From Yoonia vestfoldensis SKA53 (GTDB lineage: Bacteria > Pseudomonadota > Alphaproteobacteria > Rhodobacterales > Rhodobacteraceae), in assembly GCF_000152785.1 (NCBI RefSeq), contig NZ_CH672414.1, forward strand, positions 1,800,639 to 1,864,638: a DNA stretch of 64,000 bases, given 5' to 3'. The stretch's first letter is position 1; every line of letters begins with the position of its first letter. Of this stretch, positions 55,024-62,941 are shown in pieces. The notes under the pieces are model-generated. The model was not told the DNA's origin and ran no database searches. It saw only the letters and a list, made by a program, of their open reading frames with translations. A program made the position numbers and the translations under genes.

Positions 55024-56331
55024 ATGCCTATCGAAACCTTCGCCCCTGCGGGTGAGACGAAACACACGACCAGCTATTACGCCGCCAGCGCCAATCCGTC
55101 ACCGGAACGGCCTAAGCTGCAAGGCGACCAGCTGATTGACATCTGCGTGGTCGGTGCGGGCTATAGCGGGCTGTCGGCGGCGCTGCATCTGGCGGAAAAG
55201 GGCTTTAAGGTCGCGATCATCGAAGGCGCGCGGGTCGGTTGGGGTGCCTCGGGGCGCAACGGCGGGCAGATCGTGAACGGGCTGAACGCCAGCCTGCAGA
55301 CGATCAAGCGCCGCTACGGGCAGGATACCGCGAATTTCGTGGCCGGTCTGGTGCAGGAAGGCGGCGAGATCATCCGCGAACGTGTCGCCACCTATGACAT
55401 CCAATGCGATCTGAAACATGGCAATATCTTCACCGGCCTGACCGCCGCGCATATGCGCGAGCTGGACGAACGCCGCACCCTCTGGGCCAGTTACGGCCTG
55501 CACAATCAGGACATGCTGTCCAAATCCGAATTGCGCGACCATATCGGGTCGGATGTCTATGCAGGCGGCATGATCGACCACACCGGCGGGCATATGCACC
55601 CGCTGAACCTGTGTCTGGGCGAGGCTGCGGCGTTCGAAAAACTGGGCGGCGTGATCTATGAACAATCCCCCGTCATCAGCTGCGATACCGAGGCCGACAA
55701 ACCCGTCGTGCGCACGCGTGAAGGCACGATGACCTGCAACACCCTGCTGCTGTGCGGCAATGCTTATCTGGGCCATGTGGTCCCTGCCCTGACCGCGCGG
55801 GTGATGCCGGTGTCGACGCAGATGATGGCGACCGTCCCCTTGGGCGACAAGGCGGATGAACTGCTGCCGACCGACAAATGTGTGGAGGATGTCCGCTACA
55901 TCCTCGATTATTTCCGCCTGTCCGCCGACAAACGGCTGATCTTTGGCGGCGGCACCGTTTATGGCGGCACTGATCCCGCGGATGTGGTGGCCAAACTGCG
56001 CCCCGCGATGGAAAAGGTTTATCCGCAGCTCAAAGGCGTGAAAATCGAGCATGCATGGAGCGGGAATTTCGCCCTGTCCTTCAGCCGCGTCCCGCAGATG
56101 GGGCGGCTGGGGAACAACACCTATTTCGCGCATGGCTATAGCGGGCACGGGGTGACGGGGTCGCACACCTTCGGGCGCATCCTGTCCGAAGCCGTCGCCG
56201 GCGACCGCGCCCGTTTCGACGTGTTCGCCAAAGTGCCGTGGTATCCGTTCCCCGGAGGCCGGATGTTCCGCGTGCCCTATTCGATGATGGGGTCGTGGTA
56301 TTATGCGTTGCGGGATCGGTTGGGGGTTTAG
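55024..56331 (+). CDS. FAD-dependent oxidoreductase (DAO family, PuuB-like)
   Basis: A 435-residue amine-oxidase-type flavoprotein. The dinucleotide fold is CVVGAGYSGLSAALHLAEKG, with WGASGRNGGQIVNG next to it as in gamma-glutamylputrescine and related oxidases, and AHGYSGHGVTGSHTFGRI at the C-terminal FAD contact. It oxidises a C-N bond of an amine or N-substituted amino acid. Polyamine breakdown would fit with the window's decarboxylase and transaminase, but these are far apart. GGAG is six bases before the ATG at 55024. Confidence 0.85.
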   Translation: MPIETFAPAGETKHTTSYYAASANPSPERPKLQGDQLIDICVVGAGYSGLSAALHLAEKGFKVAIIEGARVGWGASGRNGGQIVNGLNASLQTIKRRYGQDTANFVAGLVQEGGEIIRERVATYDIQCDLKHGNIFTGLTAAHMRELDERRTLWASYGLHNQDMLSKSELRDHIGSDVYAGGMIDHTGGHMHPLNLCLGEAAAFEKLGGVIYEQSPVISCDTEADKPVVRTREGTMTCNTLLLCGNAYLGHVVPALTARVMPVSTQMMATVPLGDKADELLPTDKCVEDVRYILDYFRLSADKRLIFGGGTVYGGTDPADVVAKLRPAMEKVYPQLKGVKIEHAWSGNFALSFSRVPQMGRLGNNTYFAHGYSGHGVTGSHTFGRILSEAVAGDRARFDVFAKVPWYPFPGGRMFRVPYSMMGSWYYALRDRLGV

Positions 56332-56469
56332 GGGTTTAAAGGAAATAGAAGAGCCAGATTGTCTGGGGAATATATTCCTTCAGGTTCTGAGAGCAACAAT
56401 CCCTTAGGAGGTTTAATTATACAAAGAACTTGGATCATATAATCTGTTGTAGTCAAAGAGAGCTCCACT

Positions 56470-57432
56470 ATGGATGATGATAATGCAGTTTCGAGCTTAG
56501 CAACGATCACTGAGTTCGCTACAAATCTTCCTGCACCAATACGTAAAGGCATTTCAGGGGCGTTAAGTGCATTGCTTAGCGGTCTTACCGAAATACCAGC
56601 AGCGTGGCTGCATGGTATTGCTCAAGCCCGAAACGACGTAACTGCTGCACGATCTTTAGTGGCGATAGAACTAGCGAAGGCAGCAGCTAAACATGCAATA
56701 AATGATCCGGTTGCAATGCAGGCCGCTGTGGCAATCTACATCCCGACCGCCGTCCGGAAAGCAAAAAACAAGGTACAAATCGCAAAACTCGCAGTGGAGC
56801 GTGCCGCCGAAACATCGTCTGATGGAACCGAAGCAGCCGAACCCGATGACGATTGGATGAACGCTTTTATTCGGCTTGCGGAAGATGCTTCGTCAGAACG
56901 GCTTCAAGACCTATTCAGCCGCATTCTAGCTGGTGAAGTTATTAAACCTGGTTCCTTCTCAGTAGCAACCATTCGGACTGTTTCTGAGTTGGATCAATCA
57001 ATTGCGCAAGACTTTAGTCTTACTTGGGCAAAAAGTGTAGGTGGAGCGATTGACTATGGCAATGAATTCAATAGAGGTGATTGGTTTTCTCGTTGGAAAC
57101 GTTTAGCAGAGGCTGGATTAATGGCGCCTTCTGCGATAGCACAATTCCCACCAGATTTTGAACCAATATATAACGGTTATGGAATCTGGTCTCCAATGCT
57201 GTCTGACAAAGTACATTTAAATGTGCATTTCTCTCAAACTTGCACCGCGCGATGGAGCCACATTGAATTCACTCGGATTGGCAGACAAGTCGGTAGTATA
57301 TTAGCCGCACCTGATTATGAGGCAAACATGCGAGCAGCAAGTGCTAAGTTTATCCAGCGCGGAGTAAATCGTATCGAACTAATTAGTCAGGGACGGCAGC
57401 CAGAGACGCTTTATGCTGCAACGGACGAATAA
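56470..57432 (+). CDS. DUF2806-type protein on an AT-rich patch
   Basis: A 320-residue protein without signal peptide or clear membrane helix. The stretch WMNAFIRLAEDASSERLQDLFSRILAGEV (broken here into its key text) matches DUF2806 proteins, whose role is unknown. The first 100 residues are helical (LAKAAAKHAINDPVAMQAA). Base and codon use differ from the neighbours: one 60-base line (57121-57180) is 42% G+C against 73% in glyA (59041-59100). The 138 bp upstream are also AT-rich, so the whole patch was probably acquired by transfer. Confidence 0.65.
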   Translation: MDDDNAVSSLATITEFATNLPAPIRKGISGALSALLSGLTEIPAAWLHGIAQARNDVTAARSLVAIELAKAAAKHAINDPVAMQAAVAIYIPTAVRKAKNKVQIAKLAVERAAETSSDGTEAAEPDDDWMNAFIRLAEDASSERLQDLFSRILAGEVIKPGSFSVATIRTVSELDQSIAQDFSLTWAKSVGGAIDYGNEFNRGDWFSRWKRLAEAGLMAPSAIAQFPPDFEPIYNGYGIWSPMLSDKVHLNVHFSQTCTARWSHIEFTRIGRQVGSILAAPDYEANMRAASAKFIQRGVNRIELISQGRQPETLYAATDE

Positions 57433-57457
57433 ATAGCATTTCTTGCTGTTAGCCCCC

Positions 57458-58222
57458 TCACGCAAACTGCTCCCTGATCAACCTCTCCTCCAACCCATGC
57501 CCCGGATCGAACAGGATCCTGTGCCTGATCCCCGGTTCCGACCGGATCTCCACGCTCACCACGTCGCGCACGGACTTGCCGTCGGCATCAGCCATCACGG
57601 GCCGTTTCGCGGGGTCGATCACGTCGAACCGCACCACCGCCTTTTTCGGCAGCAGCGCCCCTCGCCAGCGGCGCGGGCGGAAGGCGGCCATCGCGGTCAG
57701 GGTCAGCACATCGGACCCGATGGGCAGGATCGGGCCATGGGCGGAATAGTTGTACGCCGTGGACCCCGCCGGTGTTGCCAGCAGCGCGCCGTCGCACACG
57801 AGTTCGGGCATCCGCAGCTTGCCATCCACGGTGATGCGCAGCTTGGCGGCTTGCGGGCCTGCGCGCAGCAGGCTGACCTCGTTGATTGCCAATGCCTCTT
57901 GCATGGCGCCATCGACGGTCAGGGCGGTCATATGCAGCGGGTTGATCACCTCTTCCTCGGCCACGGCAAGACGCGCCGGCAGGTCGGTGTCGTGATATTC
58001 GTTCATCAGAAAGCCGACCGTGCCACGGTTCATCCCGTAGACCGGCACGTCGAGACCTTGGGTCGCATGAAGCGTCTGCAACATGAACCCGTCACCGCCC
58101 AAAGCCACGATCACATCGGCCTTGGCCTGCGGCACATCGCCGTAAGCCTGCGCCAATGCGCGCAAGGCTGATTGCGCCGCGGGCATGGCACTGGCGACAA
58201 AGGCGATCTTGACGGGCGACAT
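57458..58222 (-). CDS. nadK: NAD kinase
   Basis: A 254-residue NAD kinase. The GGDG motif is in [27 protein letters not shown] holds the substrate loop, and [18 protein letters not shown] is the NAD-binding region. It phosphorylates NAD to NADP. The gene ends 25 bp from the convergent DUF2806 gene and is divergent from glyA (185 bp). Confidence 0.95.
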   Translation of the reverse strand: MSPVKIAFVASAMPAAQSALRALAQAYGDVPQAKADVIVALGGDGFMLQTLHATQGLDVPVYGMNRGTVGFLMNEYHDTDLPARLAVAEEEVINPLHMTALTVDGAMQEALAINEVSLLRAGPQAAKLRITVDGKLRMPELVCDGALLATPAGSTAYNYSAHGPILPIGSDVLTLTAMAAFRPRRWRGALLPKKAVVRFDVIDPAKRPVMADADGKSVRDVVSVEIRSEPGIRHRILFDPGHGLEERLIREQFA

Positions 58223-58407
58223 TGGCGTTTTCCCCTGCGTTTGCGTTAACTTGTGGGGCGATCACACCCGAAACGCAAGCCGCCGATACGAAACATGCAT
58301 GACGCGCTCATAAAGATCATGGTCGTTTTGATGCTTCAGATGCTGGGGTTTCTGGGGTAAACGGGGCGCAATCACCCTGATCCGCGCCTGCAAAGAGGAT
58401 GCACCCC

Positions 58408-59703
58408 ATGAATATCACGATCCGCGACCAAGGCTTTTTCACCGAAACACTCGCCACGCGCGACCCTGTGCTGCATGCCGCGATGCAGGCCGAACTGAAA
58501 CGCCAGCGCAAAGAGATCGAGCTGATCGCGTCGGAAAACATCGTCTCTGCCGCAGTGATGGAAGCGCAAGGCGGCGTGATGACGAACAAATACGCCGAAG
58601 GCTATCCGGGCCGCCGCTATTACGGTGGCTGCGAACATGTGGACGTGGCCGAGAACCTGGCCATCGAACGCGCCTGCCAGCTGTTTGATTGCGCCTATGT
58701 CAACGTACAGCCCAATTCGGGATCACAGGCGAACCAGGGCGTGTTTCAGGCGCTGCTGCAGCCCGGCGATACGATCCTTGGCATGTCGCTGGATGCGGGC
58801 GGCCACCTGACCCACGGGGCCAAGCCCAACCAGTCCGGCAAATGGTTCAACGCCATCCAGTATGGCGTGCGCCGTCAAGACAACCTGCTAGATTATGACG
58901 AGGTCGCGCGCCTTGCTACCGAACACCAGCCCAAGATGATCATCGCCGGTGGCTCCGCCATCCCCCGCATCATCGATTTCGCCAAGATGCGCGAGATTGC
59001 CGACAGCGTGGGGGCCTATCTGCTGGTCGATATGGCGCATTTCGCGGGTCTGGTGGCGGCGGGCCTCTACCCCTCGCCCTTCCCGCATGCCCATGTCGCC
59101 ACAACGACGACCCACAAAACACTGCGCGGCCCACGCGGTGGCATGATCCTGACCAATGACGAGGATCTGGCGAAGAAATTCAACTCGGCCATTTTCCCGG
59201 GCATTCAGGGTGGCCCGTTGATGCATGTGATCGCAGGCAAGGCCGTCGCATTTGGCGAAGCATTGCGGCCCGAGTTCAAGACCTATCAGGCACAGGTCAT
59301 CAAGAACGCGCAGGCGCTGGCCGATCAGCTGATGAAAGGTGGTCTGGATATCGTCACCGGCGGCACCGATACGCATGTGATGCTGGTCGATCTGCGCCCC
59401 AAGGGTGTGAAGGGCAATGCCACCGAAAAGGCACTGGGCCGCGCGCATATCACCTGCAACAAGAACGGTATCCCGTTTGACCCCGAAAAACCGATGGTCA
59501 CATCTGGCATCCGTCTTGGCACGCCCGCAGGCACGACGCGTGGTTTCGGCGAGGCCGAGTTCCGCCAGATCGGTGACTGGATCGTCGAAGTCACCGAAGG
59601 TCTGGCCGCCAATGGCGAGGATGGCAATGGTGACGTCGAGGCCAAAGTCCGCTCCGAAGTCGAGGCGATGTGCGACCGGTTCCCGATCTACACCAACCTG
59701 TGA
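58408..59703 (+). CDS. glyA: Serine hydroxymethyltransferase
   Basis: A 431-residue fold-type I PLP enzyme. The Schiff-base lysine is in [14 protein letters not shown], with [11 protein letters not shown] at the N-terminus and [15 protein letters not shown] as family hallmarks. It converts serine and tetrahydrofolate into glycine and methylene-tetrahydrofolate. I chose the ATG at 58408, which has AGAGG nine bases ahead; the ATG at 58399 sits directly against that site. A hairpin follows the stop. Confidence 0.95.
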   Translation: MNITIRDQGFFTETLATRDPVLHAAMQAELKRQRKEIELIASENIVSAAVMEAQGGVMTNKYAEGYPGRRYYGGCEHVDVAENLAIERACQLFDCAYVNVQPNSGSQANQGVFQALLQPGDTILGMSLDAGGHLTHGAKPNQSGKWFNAIQYGVRRQDNLLDYDEVARLATEHQPKMIIAGGSAIPRIIDFAKMREIADSVGAYLLVDMAHFAGLVAAGLYPSPFPHAHVATTTTHKTLRGPRGGMILTNDEDLAKKFNSAIFPGIQGGPLMHVIAGKAVAFGEALRPEFKTYQAQVIKNAQALADQLMKGGLDIVTGGTDTHVMLVDLRPKGVKGNATEKALGRAHITCNKNGIPFDPEKPMVTSGIRLGTPAGTTRGFGEAEFRQIGDWIVEVTEGLAANGEDGNGDVEAKVRSEVEAMCDRFPIYTNL

Positions 59704-59710
59704 CCTTGCA

Positions 59711-59738
59711 GGTAGGGTGGGCCAAGACCCACCTTACC
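59711..59738. terminator. Hairpin between glyA and a convergent small gene
   Basis: GGTAGGGTGGG (59711-59721) pairs with CCCACCTTACC (59728-59738), with one G-T wobble, around CCAAGA. It fills the 39-bp gap between two convergent genes and belongs to the same family as the hairpins at 10061, 35852 and 40260. Confidence 0.65.
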
Positions 59739-59742
59739 GCGC

Positions 59743-60111
59743 TCAGACCAGCCCGCGCTGGACCAGCACGACGATCACCAGGATCGCCGTAAGCAGCAGC
59801 CCAAAGGCGATCGAGGCCGCGACGTTCAGCGCCGCGGTCCACCGTCGTTGCTTCATATCGATTTGGTCCAGATAGGCCAACGCGTTGCGATGCGCGGCGT
59901 CTAGCCTGGGCATGTCGATCATCCGCTGCAGCTTGGGATTGTCGGCCAGCGATTCGGCCTGAGCCAGATAAATCAGATCGCGGCGCAGGGCGCGCGGCAG
60001 GAAACGGCGGGCCTTGTGGACCTGTGCTTGAAACGTACGGGCGCGCAGTCCGAGCTTTTGTCTCAAAAGCGCGCTGATCTCTGCTACCTGCTTGTGTATG
60101 TCGGGTGCCAT
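59743..60111 (-). CDS. Small protein with C-terminal membrane anchor, function unknown
   Basis: A 122-residue protein that begins MAPDIHKQVAEISALLRQKLG and ends in one hydrophobic segment (about residues 96-118, NVAASIAFGLLLTAILVIVVLV). The middle is basic and helical (RRFLPRALRRDLIYLAQAE). It looks like a tail-anchored inner-membrane protein. I do not recognise the family by function, though similar proteins seem common in Rhodobacterales. The ATG at 60111 is divergent from the hydrolase gene (78 bp). Confidence 0.65.
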   Translation of the reverse strand: MAPDIHKQVAEISALLRQKLGLRARTFQAQVHKARRFLPRALRRDLIYLAQAESLADNPKLQRMIDMPRLDAAHRNALAYLDQIDMKQRRWTAALNVAASIAFGLLLTAILVIVVLVQRGLV

Positions 60112-60189
60112 GAACGCCGCGGTAAATCGTTCGCGTGGCAGCCTCAATCCCTCTGGCCAGCGCAGGTCAGGAAGGTTAGCAACAGATGC

Positions 60190-60927
60190 ATGTTGAACAC
60201 GGTCCTGCATGACGGCCCCGGTGCTGTCCCCCTTTTGATTGCCCATGGGCTGTTCGGGTCTGCCCGCAACTGGGGGGTCATCGCGAAAAAGCTGTCTGAA
60301 ACGCGGCCTGTCATTACGGTCGACATGCGCAACCATGCGGACAGCCCATGGTTTGACAGCCATTCCTATCCAGACATGGCCGCAGATCTGGCGCAGGTGA
60401 TGGACCGGCCCATGGATGTGTTGGGCCATTCGATGGGGGGCAAGGCCGCGATGGTGCTGGCGGTGCAGCGCCCCGATCTGGTGCGCAAGCTGATCGTCGG
60501 CGATATAGCACCCGTCGCCTATACCCACGACCAGCATGGGCCGATTGCCGCGATGCGACGCGTGCGACTGGACGCGGTGGCCAACAGGGGCGAGGCCAAG
60601 GCGCAGCTGGGCGATCTGGAGCCGGGGGTTGCGGATTTCCTGCTGCAAAGTCTTGATATGAAAGACAAATGCTGGCGGCTGAACCTTGATGTGCTCCAAG
60701 CCGAGATGGACAACATAATCGGCTTTCCACAGCTGGACGGACAGTTCACCGGGCCCACCCTGTTTTTGTCGGGGGCCAAGTCCGATTACGTCACCGCCGC
60801 CCACCGCGCGCCGGTCAAGGCGCTGTTTCCCAATGCGCGTTTCGCCAAGATCCCTGATGCGGGGCACTGGCTGCATGCGGAACAACCGCGCGCCTTCATC
60901 GGGTCGGTCGCGGCGTTTCTGGGCTAG
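60190..60927 (+). CDS. Alpha/beta-fold hydrolase (YbfF-like esterase)
   Basis: A 245-residue hydrolase. The oxyanion region is LIAHGLFGSARNW, the nucleophile elbow is VLGHSMGGKAAM, and the histidine is in IPDAGHWLHAEQP, the last two giving Ser and His of the triad. It resembles the YbfF/EPHX-like esterases that act on short acyl esters or acyl-CoA. The start at 60190 gives the usual N-terminus MLNTVLHDGPG. No obvious operon partner is present. Confidence 0.85.
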   Translation: MLNTVLHDGPGAVPLLIAHGLFGSARNWGVIAKKLSETRPVITVDMRNHADSPWFDSHSYPDMAADLAQVMDRPMDVLGHSMGGKAAMVLAVQRPDLVRKLIVGDIAPVAYTHDQHGPIAAMRRVRLDAVANRGEAKAQLGDLEPGVADFLLQSLDMKDKCWRLNLDVLQAEMDNIIGFPQLDGQFTGPTLFLSGAKSDYVTAAHRAPVKALFPNARFAKIPDAGHWLHAEQPRAFIGSVAAFLG

Positions 60928-60986
60928 AGCAAATCTTGCGCCCTGCCGGCCGGTCTACTAGTATCGTGGTATCAACAACGAAAGTA

Positions 60987-61106
60987 ATGCCGATGATCCG
61001 TCTGCTTGCCCTTGTCGCCATCCTTGGCCTGTCTGCCTGCAACACCGTGCAAGGCGTGGGGCGCGATATCACCAGCGCCGGACAAGCCGTCGAAAACGCC
61101 TTCTGA
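60987..61106 (+). CDS. Entericidin-like small lipoprotein
   Basis: A 39-residue protein. A signal peptide with lipobox LSAC (residues ~15-18) is followed by NTVQGVGRDITSAGQAVENAF, the short amphipathic helix characteristic of EcnA/EcnB entericidins. It should be lipidated on the cysteine and anchored in the membrane; entericidins in enterobacteria form a toxin/antidote lipoprotein pair, but single copies like this are frequent. The start could also be the ATG at 60993. It faces the small gene at 61108 with only one base between them. Confidence 0.8.
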   Translation: MPMIRLLALVAILGLSACNTVQGVGRDITSAGQAVENAF

Positions 61107-61107
61107 T

Positions 61108-61191
61108 CTACCAGAGCTGGGCCGAGGTCCAGACCACGGCCAGACAGGCACCACCAAGAAACATCGCAAAGCCGTGGGGCAGATAATGCAT
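61108..61191 (-). CDS. Candidate 27-residue membrane peptide
   Basis: An ATG at 61191 is preceded by GGAGGTG at near-ideal spacing and opens a 27-codon frame ending in TAG at 61108. The peptide has one hydrophobic stretch (FAMFLGGACLAVVW) and a polar start (MHYLPHG). It could be a single-pass membrane microprotein. The strong ribosome site is the main support; no homology can be claimed. Confidence 0.45.
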   Translation of the reverse strand: MHYLPHGFAMFLGGACLAVVWTSAQLW

Positions 61192-61252
61192 CGTCACCTC
61201 CATCAGGTTGATGCAGCCTTAACGTGCGAAGATGACATTTTGATCCCGACGC

Positions 61253-61441
61253 TCAGCGAATGTTTTGCGTGATCGCGCGGGCAACCGCCCAACTGGCGGG
61301 GATCCCCAGTATCGCCCCCGCCGCCGCCGCGATGATGATCGGCCCCCGCGTGTCATACCCGCTCGCCAGCGCCGCGATCACGAAACTTCCCGCAAAACTG
61401 GTCCCGATGATGCTGTAGAGCATGGCTGCAAGACGAAACAT
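61253..61441 (-). CDS. Small two-helix membrane protein (often mislabelled CTP synthetase)
   Basis: A 62-residue protein with two hydrophobic segments (MFRLAAMLYSIIGTSFAGSF and GPIIIAAAAGAILGIPASW) and a short cytoplasmic tail. Very similar short proteins in roseobacters carry the label CTP synthetase, as I remember, which cannot be right for such a small membrane protein. Its role is unknown. The start is the ATG at 61441. Confidence 0.7.
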   Translation of the reverse strand: MFRLAAMLYSIIGTSFAGSFVIAALASGYDTRGPIIIAAAAGAILGIPASWAVARAITQNIR

Positions 61442-61556
61442 GGCTGACCCCTTTGGAATGCACTGTCGCGCAAGGCGTAGCGGAGGCGGCAGGGGTGTGC
61501 CTTGATGTGGGTCAAGTGGGGGTGGGGTGTGCCTTTGGCGCACCGATCGGTACGGT

Positions 61557-61580
61557 GCGAAGTGGGTGCCCACCCTTCGC
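61557..61580. repeat. Hairpin at the edge of the AT-rich two-gene unit
   Basis: GCGAAGTGGG is followed by an imperfectly complementary CCCACCCTTCGC, forming a stem with a small bulge around TG. It lies 95 bp before the first gene of the AT-rich unit, where the composition changes. It may be an older repeated palindrome used as, or marking, an insertion point. Confidence 0.4.
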
Positions 61581-61591
61581 TGGCGTGGGCA

Positions 61592-61607
61592 TTCCAAATT
61601 ATTGGAA
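61592..61607. promoter_or_regulatory. Dyad TTCCAA-ATTA-TTGGAA ahead of the two-gene unit
   Basis: A 16-bp inverted repeat 67 bp before the winged-helix gene, in the likely promoter region. Since the first gene product looks DNA-binding, this could be its autoregulatory operator. It is also loosely similar to the CueR dyad before copA, which may be chance. Confidence 0.35.
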
Positions 61608-61674
61608 CGGGATTTATGTAGACGACAGCTATAGTGATCGCTAAACTACAACCAATAGATGTAAAGAGGTGGTA

Positions 61675-62226
61675 ATGAAGTTCAAACTTACGAGCGGCGA
61701 TTCCATATTTTCTTTTGAAGGTGAGTTGAGCGAAGCCATCGCATTATTGGATGCCTACTGGAAACCACAGTCCAGAGTTCATCTGGTTTCCGCCAACCAA
61801 GATTCAGCTTCAACCGACAGTCCCTCAAAGGTCGGGACCAAAAGACGCGGAAAATCGACGTCAACCAGTACTTCTGGAGCATCTACATCGCCTGCAACAC
61901 TCAACGCAGAGGAGCTTGCAAACAATATTAAATCAAATCAACACTTTGATAAAATTAAATCCAAGATACTCGACAAGAAAGGAGAGTGGGTAACCAAGTG
62001 CAAAATGGTCGCACATTTTGCAAGTGCTCCGATTACGTCCGGTGACGTTAAACGAACAATGGATGCGTTTAGAGTAAAGTCGGAACTTTCAACACTATCA
62101 AGAGCTTTATCCAACAATTCAAGCTTGTTTCTTACCAAAAAAGAGGGAAGTGCAGTAAAGTATGAACTTACCAGTTCAGCAGAGGAAAGCTTCCTTGATT
62201 GGTTAGATTCTGACACCAATGAATGA
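61675..62226 (+). CDS. Winged-helix-like protein, first gene of AT-rich two-gene unit
   Basis: A 183-residue protein I cannot assign to a named family. Residues 1-30 form a small beta-alpha module (MKFKLTSGDSIFSFEGELSE); about 40-80 is a serine/threonine-rich linker; about 85-183 looks like a winged helix, with helices ending in LSTLSRALSNNSSLF and a charged wing (LTKKEGSAVKYELT). A DNA-binding or adaptor role is an inference. AAAGAGG lies five bases before the ATG at 61675. Base composition is far more AT-rich than the chromosome around it. It overlaps the next gene by eight bases. Confidence 0.6.
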   Translation: MKFKLTSGDSIFSFEGELSEAIALLDAYWKPQSRVHLVSANQDSASTDSPSKVGTKRRGKSTSTSTSGASTSPATLNAEELANNIKSNQHFDKIKSKILDKKGEWVTKCKMVAHFASAPITSGDVKRTMDAFRVKSELSTLSRALSNNSSLFLTKKEGSAVKYELTSSAEESFLDWLDSDTNE

Positions 62227-62941
62227 CGCGAGCAATTTTGTTCACGCTCTTTCAAGCGAGTCGAATCTTACTGAGTTGGATCTAGTGCTGCGTGCAGCTT
62301 GGTATTTACGGACGACCACAGATCAAACTAGTATTTCTGCGGAAGATGCCGTAGGATTTCTGAAGGAATGGTCACTCCGTCCAAACATAAACATTACTAG
62401 ACTAAAGCAAAAACTTAGGAGATCACCTGACGTCTCTTTCCACGGAACTGGGGGACTTCATCTCCCTGCCAAGACCATCACGACTCTTAATAAAAAATAT
62501 CTACAGCTTCTAGAAGCACCACCTCCAAAAGTTGAAAATACTCTTCTTGAGGCGGAAAGTTTTCACAGCTCAAGACACTATGTTATTGAGCTGGTTCGCC
62601 AGATTAATGGATCATATCAATTTCAATTATTTGACTGCTGCGCTGTGATGATGCGGCGTTTAGCGGAAGTCTTAATCATTGACGCATATACATTCCGAAG
62701 CGCAGATGATCTAATCCGAGATGGTGATGGCAATCTCAAAATGATGAACGGCCTGCTAAATGAGATTAAATCAGGGCGAACCTTCAAGCTAAGCCGAAAC
62801 GCTCCAAAGTTTCTCGAAGATCTCAAGTTACTAGGAGATACGGCTGCGCACAGCCGTAACTATATAACCAAGAAAAGAGATATAGATGAATTTTCTCTAA
62901 AGTTTAGAATGCTAATAGAAGAACTAATTAACCTATCCTAA
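62219..62941 (+). CDS. HEPN/DUF4145-like protein, second gene of AT-rich two-gene unit
   Basis: A 240-residue protein. Residues 20-95 look like a winged-helix module ([20 protein letters not shown]). From about 115 the helical C-terminal part resembles DUF4145/HEPN-type domains: an arginine-bearing helix ([19 protein letters not shown]146/R147) and a later [15 protein letters not shown] with H211, the usual place of the conserved L-GN-AH motif. HEPN proteins are often RNases in toxin-antitoxin and phage-defence systems. G+C in 62881-62940 is 25%. The TAA stop shares bases with the convergent lepA stop. Confidence 0.6.
   Translation: MNDASNFVHALSSESNLTELDLVLRAAWYLRTTTDQTSISAEDAVGFLKEWSLRPNINITRLKQKLRRSPDVSFHGTGGLHLPAKTITTLNKKYLQLLEAPPPKVENTLLEAESFHSSRHYVIELVRQINGSYQFQLFDCCAVMMRRLAEVLIIDAYTFRSADDLIRDGDGNLKMMNGLLNEIKSGRTFKLSRNAPKFLEDLKLLGDTAAHSRNYITKKRDIDEFSLKFRMLIEELINLS

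Noticed and set aside
59743-60885. Reading the minus-strand frame as a 380-residue protein
   Set aside because: The upstream two thirds are antisense to the alpha/beta hydrolase gene. Only the 122 residues from the ATG at 60111 look like a real protein.
61453-61644. A 63-codon plus-strand frame before the AT-rich unit
   Set aside because: It runs across a hairpin and the composition boundary, has no ribosome site and no protein-like pattern.
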